Below are positions 1 to 5,430 of a stretch of 9,755 nt of DNA, in pieces. The position numbers and the translations under genes are program-made. Numbering within the stretch: the first letter of the stretch is position 1; every line of letters begins with the position of its first letter. The stretch lies in contig CAIXZV010000037.1 in assembly GCA_903924005.1 (NCBI GenBank), positions 1-9,755 on the forward strand, in the 5' to 3' direction. Origin of the DNA: an uncultured Chloroflexota bacterium (GTDB lineage Bacteria; Chloroflexota; Limnocylindria; Limnocylindrales; CSP1-4). A model generated the notes under the pieces. The model was not told the origin of the DNA, did not search any database, and worked only from the letters and a program-made list of their open reading frames with translations.

Positions 1-201
1 AGCTTCCCCACCGCCGCCAAGTCCACGGACATGCGCCCGTACACCAAGGGCACCCTGCTCCGCGAGGACGAGGATCTCGAGGACGATCTCGAGGACGACG
101 TCGAGGACGAGGGGATCGAGGACATCGGCCACGTCCTGCCGCCGGACGAGACCACCGACGAGGCGTTTGTCGAGGAGACCGACGAGCTCGAGGAGCCGTG
201 A
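1..201 (+). CDS. C-terminal fragment of unidentified protein with acidic tail
   Basis: The first reading frame is open from base 1 and ends at TGA 199-201, giving 66 C-terminal residues of a gene that begins before the window. The visible part starts SFPTAAKSTDMRPYTKG, then becomes a strongly acidic tail in which Asp and Glu dominate and short units such as LEDD and VEDE recur. Such tails are usually disordered and are found on proteins that contact basic partners or mimic nucleic acid, but this does not identify the family. I do not recognise the protein. It lies 82 nt upstream of the methylase-like gene on the same strand, with two hairpins between, so a shared transcript is uncertain. The frame is supported by GC-rich third positions and a clean stop. 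Confidence 0.7.
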   Translation, partial: SFPTAAKSTDMRPYTKGTLLREDEDLEDDLEDDVEDEGIEDIGHVLPPDETTDEAFVEETDELEEP

Positions 202-207
202 TCCCGG

Positions 208-230
208 ACCCCGACGCCTGATGTCGGGGT
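208..230 (+). terminator. Stem-loop after acidic-tail gene, possible terminator
   Basis: A perfect 8-bp inverted repeat (ACCCCGAC / GTCGGGGT) with a 7-nt loop starts 7 nt after the stop codon at 199-201. No T-tract follows, so it is not a classic intrinsic terminator. Position and GC-rich stem suggest transcript termination or 3'-end protection; this is inference. Confidence 0.45.
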
Positions 231-240
231 AGGGTCAGCA

Positions 241-264
241 CGCGGCGGGCACCTGTCCGCCGCG
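241..264 (+). repeat. Inverted repeat upstream of methylase-like gene
   Basis: CGCGGCGG at 241-248 pairs perfectly with CCGCCGCG at 257-264 around an 8-nt loop. It is the second hairpin in the 82-nt gap. It could add to termination or act as an operator, since it lies 20 to 43 nt before the ATG at 284. The sequence alone does not decide between these. Confidence 0.4.
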
Positions 265-283
265 CCTCTGCAACAATCGTCCC

Positions 284-3016
284 ATGGCGGATCGCGCGTT
301 CCTGGGTCACGCTGAGCCCGGCATCGTGCTGCCCTACTGGGAGCACCTCGCGCCACCGCCGCCGCCTTCTCTGATTACGGCCCGGCTTGAAGCCGCCTCT
401 GCGCCGGGTGACATCATCCTCGATCCGTTTGGCCGCGGCGGCTGGATTGCCCGCGCGGCCATCGACGCCCAGCGCCGCGCCGTCACGCTTGAGAGCACGC
501 CGCTGGACCGGCTGCTGGCCGAGGTGGTTCTGCGCCCGCCGGACCTGCGCCATCTTGATGCCGCGGTCCAGTCGCTGGGCGCCTCAGCCCGTCGCGACAA
601 CTCGCTCAAGGCCTGGATTGCGTACCGCTATGGGACCCGCTGCGCCACCTGCGGGCGGCCGGTGGTGGTGGACGAGTTCACGTGGTCTGCCGAGGGCGGG
701 GAGGGTGATGGCGAGGGTCCAAAGCCAACAGCCCGGCCGGTTGCCAAGCACTATCGCTGCGGCGTCTGCAAGGCGCAGATTGGCGGCGGCGAGAAGCGCG
801 AGGCCCCGCTTGACGCGGCTGACCTCGAGCGCGTGTCCGAAAAGGACGATGCGTCGGTCCGCGCGCTGCTGCGCGAGCGGTTCGCCCCGCCATCGGACCA
901 GGCCGTGCTGCCCGATGAGCTGCTGGACCTCCACACGCCGCGGCAACTCGCCGCGCTTGCGGCGATCCTGGCCCGCATTGAGGGCGATCTGCGCGCGGAG
1001 CCCATCGAGGCAGCCCTGCGCCTCGCGCTGCTCCACGCGGTGGCACCGGCGAGCCGTCTAGGCGGGACCGGCGGGCGGATCTCCGCCCTGAAGATCAGCG
1101 GCGGCCACGTCAAGGTCCCCGGCGGCGCCACGTGGCGGGAGCGCAACCCGTGGACGGCGTTTGAAGAGGGCGTGCGAGCGGTCCGCGGGCTCATCCAGCG
1201 GCTGGAGAGCGGGATCTGGGGTCCCACCCCCGCGCGTCTGGGCGAAGACCTGCGGAGTCTCCAAGAGGGCGCAGCCACGGCGGTCCTGCGCCAGGACAAC
1301 GCGGCTGGCCTAGGCGCGATCGATCTGGAGCTGGAGTACCTGGCAGCACGCAACGTCCGCCCCCGCGTGAGCCTGGTGCTGGGCACGCTCCCACAGCTTG
1401 GGAGCATGGAACGTCTGGCATGGACCTTCCACGGCACGGCTTGGGCGCTGGGCCGCTTCGCCACGGCGCCCCTTCCCTTGGACCTCCTCTACGGAACCCC
1501 GCTCAAGCCGTCACGCTCGCGGCAGGTGGCGTTGGTGACGCGCTCGCTGCGGGGCATCGAAGCTGCGCTTGCCCGTGACGCCCGGACCGTCATCCTGCTT
1601 GACGACGAGGCGCCGGAGTCTCTGGTCGCCGCGGTGCTGGGCGGGGTGGCCGCCGGCTACCGGCTGATTGGCGCGCGGACGGCGGAGGCGGGCGGTGCTG
1701 CGGGGGGCTCCGTGGAACTTGCCCCACCGGGATCGGGGAATGTGCCCGGCGGACCGCGGACGCGTGCCAACGTTGCGCTGCCGCCCGTTCCGGGTGGCGC
1801 GGGCGACCCGGATCTGGTGCGCTCCGACCGGCTCTTTGCGCCACCGGAGCGCGTGGTTGATGCGCCGTTCTCCGAGGGCGATGCCGCACGCGCGGTGGTG
1901 GACGCCGCCGTGGACGTGGTCAAGCTGCGCGGCGAGCCAGTCAGTTTTGCCGGGATGCTGGGCGAGATTGTGGTTGCGCTTGACCGCACCGGACATCTGC
2001 GCCGGTTTGTCCGCCCCGAGTCCGCACCCGGCACGGCCGGCGGTGCAGCGCCGTCGCGCGATGCGATTGCCGCAGCCGCTGGCGGGGACGGCCTGACGGA
2101 GGCGCTGCTGACGCTCGTCACCGGTGCGCTGGACGGAGCGGTGGGGCGGCGCCTGGCACGGCTGGACGACGATCGCTGGTGGCTTGGCCAGCGGGCTGAC
2201 CGCGACGCCGCATCCGTGCCGCTGGCTGACCGTGTGGAGTGGGCCGTGTACAGCCTGTTGTCCACGGCGGGCCCGCTGTCTGAGGCGGCCTTCCTTGAGC
2301 GCGTCACCGGGCTCTTCACAGGGTTGGACCAGCCTGACGACGCGCTGGTCCAGGCGTGTCTGGAGAGCTACCGCAGCAGCGCCAGCACGCCCGAACGTCT
2401 TTTGACCACCGATGACCTCGTGAGCCGGAGCGCCCAGCACAGCGGGTTGATCGCGCTGCTGGTGGATACCGGCCACCGGTTGGGCTTTCGCTGCTGGGTT
2501 GCGGCCCGCCAGCAGGGGCGCCGCCAGAACGGGGTGGCGCTGGGCGAGCTGCTTGACGCCAACGAGCGCAACCAGCCGCCAAGCCTGTCGCGGATCCGCG
2601 GCGAGGACCTTGAGGACGTGGACGTGGCCTGGTACATCCGTGGCCGCGCGCTGCTCCTCTGGGAGGTGGAGTGGACCGCGATGCTGGGCGAGCCCATCCT
2701 GCGCCGCCACGCGCGCATCCCCGAGGACGAGCGCGTCGTCAGGTTCCTCGTGACGCTGCCGGAGCGCACCGAGCTGATCCGCCACAAGCTCCAGCGCTCG
2801 CCGCTGCTGCGCGCGGAATTTGCCCGCGCCGGCTGGCACGTGTTCAAGGCCAACCATCTCCGAGCGTGGGCGAGCGGCACAAGCCCATCACTGGACGAAC
2901 TTGAGCCGCTGCTGGGTCTCGATCCCTCCATCGAGCGCAACGACAACCAGCTCCCGCTGTTCGGCAGCGAGGAGGGCCCGGCGGGTGCGTCCGGGCGCTC
3001 GGCCGCGCTACCCTAA
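284..3016 (+). CDS. Degenerate Zn-ribbon DNA methylase fused to PD-(D/E)XK-like domain
   Basis: This 910-residue protein looks multidomain. Residues 40-85 resemble the SAM-binding start of an N6-adenine methylase (DPFGRGG at 47-53, acidic E70 ending the next strand). Cys120, Cys123, Cys159 and Cys162 form a CxxC...CxxC zinc ribbon. NPW at 288-290 matches the NP motif of COG1743/DUF1156 'Zn-ribbon methylases'. The aligned catalytic (D/N)PPY position reads TLPQ (368-371), so methyl transfer is probably lost. Residues 470-510 and 578-602 are Gly/Ala/Pro-rich linkers. Residues 648-700 look like a winged helix. Residues 718-862 look like a restriction-endonuclease fold, with D780 and E794-V-E796 in place of D...(D/E)xK. 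The start is ATG 284, the first in frame; no Shine-Dalgarno precedes it. Stop TAA 3014-3016. A DNA-binding or defence-related role is inference. The domain calls come from motif reading only. Confidence 0.75.
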   Translation: MADRAFLGHAEPGIVLPYWEHLAPPPPPSLITARLEAASAPGDIILDPFGRGGWIARAAIDAQRRAVTLESTPLDRLLAEVVLRPPDLRHLDAAVQSLGASARRDNSLKAWIAYRYGTRCATCGRPVVVDEFTWSAEGGEGDGEGPKPTARPVAKHYRCGVCKAQIGGGEKREAPLDAADLERVSEKDDASVRALLRERFAPPSDQAVLPDELLDLHTPRQLAALAAILARIEGDLRAEPIEAALRLALLHAVAPASRLGGTGGRISALKISGGHVKVPGGATWRERNPWTAFEEGVRAVRGLIQRLESGIWGPTPARLGEDLRSLQEGAATAVLRQDNAAGLGAIDLELEYLAARNVRPRVSLVLGTLPQLGSMERLAWTFHGTAWALGRFATAPLPLDLLYGTPLKPSRSRQVALVTRSLRGIEAALARDARTVILLDDEAPESLVAAVLGGVAAGYRLIGARTAEAGGAAGGSVELAPPGSGNVPGGPRTRANVALPPVPGGAGDPDLVRSDRLFAPPERVVDAPFSEGDAARAVVDAAVDVVKLRGEPVSFAGMLGEIVVALDRTGHLRRFVRPESAPGTAGGAAPSRDAIAAAAGGDGLTEALLTLVTGALDGAVGRRLARLDDDRWWLGQRADRDAASVPLADRVEWAVYSLLSTAGPLSEAAFLERVTGLFTGLDQPDDALVQACLESYRSSASTPERLLTTDDLVSRSAQHSGLIALLVDTGHRLGFRCWVAARQQGRRQNGVALGELLDANERNQPPSLSRIRGEDLEDVDVAWYIRGRALLLWEVEWTAMLGEPILRRHARIPEDERVVRFLVTLPERTELIRHKLQRSPLLRAEFARAGWHVFKANHLRAWASGTSPSLDELEPLLGLDPSIERNDNQLPLFGSEEGPAGASGRSAALP

Positions 3017-3048
3017 GCGGCAATCCGGCGATTCGCCAGCCACCATGT

Positions 3049-3052
3049 GAGG
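3049..3052 (+). promoter_or_regulatory. Shine-Dalgarno for DUF885 peptidase (GTG start)
   Basis: GAGG at 3049-3052 lies 7 nt before GTG 3060. This supports the GTG as the true start and makes translation as the second gene of a transcript with the methylase-like gene possible. Confidence 0.6.
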
Positions 3053-3059
3053 TCTCTCG

Positions 3060-4745
3060 GTGACCCAGTCTGACAGCGCGCCGACGGCGCTTGACGAGAT
3101 CTCCTCCCGCTTCTGGGAGGAGTACCTGCGGCTCTCGCCCACCACGGCGACGATGTACGGCGACACCCGGTATGACGATCGCCTTGAGGACCCAGGGCCC
3201 GATGGCCGCGCCGCCGTGCGTGCGCTCTTTGAGGCGACGGCCGCCGAAGCGATGGCCGTCCCCGAGGCCGGGCTCTCGGTTGAGGACCAGATCACACGCG
3301 ACATGCTGCGGATCATGGCCGTGAACGCCGTGGAGGAGGACGAGCTGGCCTTCCACGAACTGCGCGTCGTGGACCAGATCAGCGGCATCCAGACAGGGCT
3401 CATGCAGCTGGCCCAATTCCAGCCTGCCGACAACCCCGAGCGGCTGGACAAGTTCCTTGCGCGCCTCGCCGCGTATGGACCTGTCATCGACGCCACCATC
3501 CAGATCATGCGTGAGGGCGTTGAGTCGGGTCGCACGTCGGCCCGCATCGTCGCAGAGCGCACCATCGACCAGCTCAAGCGTCTTCTGGCCATCCCGCTGG
3601 ATCAGGCGCTCGTGCCGTCGATGGCACAGGTGGCGTCGGAGGCTGACCGCGAGCGTGTTCGCGACGTGGTCCGCGACGTTGTGTACCCCGCGGACCGCCG
3701 TCTGCTGGAGGCTCTGGAGGGTTGGTACCTCGCCGCCACGCGGGAGCAGCCGGGCCTGGTGTCCGCGCCCGACGGCGAGCGGCTGTACCGCCACGCCATC
3801 CGCTCCTGGACCACGCTGAACATCTCGCCGGCAGACGTTCACCAGATTGGCCTTGATGAGCTTGCCGCCATCGACGAGCAGCGCTTGGAGATTGCACGCG
3901 CCGAGGGCTTTGGCGACGACGTCGCGGCCTATCGCGCCGCACTGGCCGCGGACCTGACCAACCAGGCGTCCACGAAGGAAGAGCTCGTGGCGCGCGCCAC
4001 CGAGGACATCGGCCGCGCCGCCGCCGTCGCACCCACCGTCTTCGGCCGTCTGCCCCGCGCCGGCTGCGAGGTTCGCCCGGTGGAGGAGTTCAAGGAGACG
4101 GACGCGCCCTTCGCCTACTACTTCCCGCCCGCCCTCGACGGCTCGCGCCCGGGTATCTACTACGTCAACACGTACGACCTGCCCAGCCGCGGCTACTCCA
4201 AGCTCGCCTCCACCACGTACCACGAGGCCATCCCCGGCCACCACTTTCAGATCGCGCTGGAGATGGAGGACCCCACGCTCAACGTGTTCCGGCGGCTCGG
4301 CTCGCGCCTTGTCGGCGGCGCCTACGTCGAGGGCTGGGGCCTCTACTCGGAGCGCCTGGCCGACGAGCTTGGGCTGTACCGGAGCCCCGCTGAGCGTTTC
4401 GGGATGCTCGATGCGCAGGCCTGGCGGGCGTCACGCCTGATCACGGACTCGGGCATGCACGGCCTCGGCTGGTCGCGCGAGCAGTCCGTCGCATGGCTGC
4501 TGTCCACGGGTCTGTCTGACACAGACGCCAACATCGAGACCGACCGCTACATCGTCTGGCCCGGTCAGGCGCTCACCTACATGATGGGCATGCGCCAGAT
4601 CCGCGATCTGCGCGCCCAGCTTGAGGCGCGCGACGGCGCCCGGTTTGACCTCAAGCGGTTCCACGACGAGCTCATCGGCCACGGCTCGCTGCCGCTGGCG
4701 ACCCTCGCCCGCGAGCTGCCGAACTGGGTCACGCCGGCCGACTGA
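3060..4745 (+). CDS. DUF885 family zinc metallopeptidase-like protein
   Basis: The 561-residue product has the full length and hallmark motifs of the DUF885 family, which contains putative zinc-dependent carboxy- or dipeptidases. HEAIPGHH at 388-395 supplies zinc-binding histidines and the catalytic glutamate. YVEGWGLYSE at 422-431 carries the likely third ligand, E424. WPGQALTYMMG from residue 500 is the conserved C-terminal block. There is no signal peptide or lipobox (it begins MTQSDSAPTALDE), unlike many exported family members, so it should act in the cytoplasm, perhaps on short peptides. GTG 3060 is chosen because of the GAGG 7 nt upstream. It follows the methylase-like gene by 43 nt on the same strand without a clear terminator, so they may be co-transcribed. 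A strong hairpin lies 23 nt after the TGA. The substrate cannot be read from the sequence. Confidence 0.92.
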   Translation: MTQSDSAPTALDEISSRFWEEYLRLSPTTATMYGDTRYDDRLEDPGPDGRAAVRALFEATAAEAMAVPEAGLSVEDQITRDMLRIMAVNAVEEDELAFHELRVVDQISGIQTGLMQLAQFQPADNPERLDKFLARLAAYGPVIDATIQIMREGVESGRTSARIVAERTIDQLKRLLAIPLDQALVPSMAQVASEADRERVRDVVRDVVYPADRRLLEALEGWYLAATREQPGLVSAPDGERLYRHAIRSWTTLNISPADVHQIGLDELAAIDEQRLEIARAEGFGDDVAAYRAALAADLTNQASTKEELVARATEDIGRAAAVAPTVFGRLPRAGCEVRPVEEFKETDAPFAYYFPPALDGSRPGIYYVNTYDLPSRGYSKLASTTYHEAIPGHHFQIALEMEDPTLNVFRRLGSRLVGGAYVEGWGLYSERLADELGLYRSPAERFGMLDAQAWRASRLITDSGMHGLGWSREQSVAWLLSTGLSDTDANIETDRYIVWPGQALTYMMGMRQIRDLRAQLEARDGARFDLKRFHDELIGHGSLPLATLARELPNWVTPAD

Positions 4746-4768
4746 GCTGCCTGTGATGGCCGGCGGAG

Positions 4769-4801
4769 GCAGTTGGGCGAGCCGCTGGGCGGCTCAACTG
4801 C
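4769..4801 (+). terminator. Strong bulged hairpin after DUF885 gene
   Basis: Outer arms GCAGTT (4769-4774) and AACTGC (4796-4801) enclose inner arms GAGCCGC (4779-4785) and GCGGCTC (4789-4795) with a 3-nt loop. This gives 13 paired bases with one 4-nt bulge. It starts 23 nt after the stop codon, between convergent genes, as expected for a terminator. It has no T-tract. Confidence 0.55.
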
Positions 4802-4947
4802 GCACCGCCCGCGTCAAGTCGTCCGCTCCGGGCCCCAGTTGCGCGTTCTTGCGGTGTATTTGCACCGTGCAGCGCGCAGACGCTCCGCTCAACGGCTCGA
4901 ATGCGAGTGGGCCGCACAGTTCGGCCGTGCAGCGGGTGAGCCGCGAG
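4802..4947. other. Non-coding stretch between convergent genes
   Basis: No supported gene, tRNA or promoter is visible here. The only repeat noted is CCGTGCAGCG, present at 4865-4874 and again at 4925-4934, exactly 60 nt apart in the same orientation. This may be chance in GC-rich DNA. Confidence 0.4.
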
Positions 4948-5253
4948 CTATGACCCCGCGGCGTCCTCGCGCAGCCCTTCGATCCACGAGGCAAAGCGGG
5001 CCAGCGCGGCTCGTACGTCTTCCTCCGAGCCCATGACGTCCGCAGGGATCCAGGGCTGGAACCTGTCATCGGCCACGCTGAGGGCGTAGTACACATCCTG
5101 GAACTGCTGGCGATCGCGAGGATCGCGAATGTCGGCAGCTTCGAAACGCCCCCAAGCGTTGTTCAGGAGATCCAGCAGCGACGAACGCCCTGCGCGATAC
5201 GCGGCGACGTCGTCGGCGATTTCCAGCAGGCGTGCGCGCTGTCGGGCGTCCAT
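4948..5253 (-). CDS. Small hypothetical protein (101 aa)
   Basis: I chose the ATG at 5253-5251, which gives 101 residues and ends at TAG (4950-4948). The frame stays open upstream to 5403, but that extra stretch lies over the stem-loop repeats and is rich in Pro, Ser, Arg and Gly with no fold-like pattern. From MDARQRARLLEIADDVAAYR the protein looks compact, acidic and helical, with LLDLLNNAW (28-35) and a Trp-containing C-terminal helix FASWIEGL (87-94). The opening pattern, a helix and then 'G-x-x-S-L-L-D-L-L-N', recalls small helical proteins of unknown function from many bacteria, some compared with immunity proteins; this is a weak impression. No membrane segment, signal peptide or metal motif is seen. 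No Shine-Dalgarno is visible. It lies 175 nt downstream of the FAD oxidase on the same strand but is separated from it by hairpins. Confidence 0.6.
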   Translation of the reverse strand: MDARQRARLLEIADDVAAYRAGRSSLLDLLNNAWGRFEAADIRDPRDRQQFQDVYYALSVADDRFQPWIPADVMGSEEDVRAALARFASWIEGLREDAAGS

Positions 5254-5292
5254 GGCGGGAGTGTGGCACGTCTCGCCGTGAGAACTGCGCCT

Positions 5293-5317
5293 ACCCTGAG
5301 TCACGCCTGACTCGGGT
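5293..5317. repeat. Stem-loop repeat, copy A
   Basis: ACCC-T-GAGTC (5293-5302) pairs with GACTC-GGGT (5309-5317) around the loop ACGCCT, giving 9 bp with one bulged T. Bases 5294-5313 match the reverse complement of copy B (5393-5412) at 18 of 20 positions, so the two are copies of one element in opposite orientation. Confidence 0.6.
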
Positions 5318-5335
5318 GCCGGGGTCTGACGCTGA

Positions 5336-5355
5336 GTTCGAGGCACGAACCTCGA
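5336..5355. repeat. Overlapping alternative hairpins
   Basis: TCGAGG (5338-5343) pairs with CCTCGA (5350-5355). The overlapping GTTCG (5336-5340) can instead pair with CGAAC (5346-5350). The two stems share bases and cannot form together. The location is between stem-loop copies A and B. Confidence 0.5.
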
Positions 5356-5366
5356 CTTCGGCCCGC

Positions 5367-5430
5367 GAACGCTGCTGGCCGATTGCCCAGGTGAGTCAGG
5401 CACGACTCAGGGGCAGTGGCACCAGCGTTC
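5367..5430 (-). terminator. Nested stem-loop after FAD oxidase gene, including repeat copy B
   Basis: An outer 8-bp stem (GAACGCTG 5367-5374 with CAGCGTTC 5423-5430) encloses an inner perfect 6-bp stem (TGAGTC 5392-5397 with GACTCA 5404-5409, loop AGGCAC). The outer stem overlaps the oxidase stop codon (5431-5429), so the structure would form at the very 3' end of that mRNA. The inner part is copy B of the stem-loop repeat. No clear T-run follows on the minus strand, so terminator function is inferred from position. Confidence 0.5.

Noticed and set aside
1511..2857. Long antisense open frame (448 codons) under the methylase-like gene
   Set aside because: Arg/His/Gln-rich composition with no motif, fully opposite a gene with recognisable domains; a usual shadow in GC-rich DNA.
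2844..4244. Long antisense open frame (466 codons) across the DUF885 gene
   Set aside because: Opposes a clear peptidase gene with HEAIPGHH and runs into the neighbouring gene; no family-like pattern.
4802..4947. Possible tRNA or small RNA from GC-rich stems and a TTCGAG motif on the minus strand
   Set aside because: No acceptor stem or cloverleaf could be paired around it.
5254..5403. N-terminal extension of the small 101-aa protein
   Set aside because: Covers the stem-loop repeats and has low-complexity composition; the ATG at 5253 gives a protein-like start.
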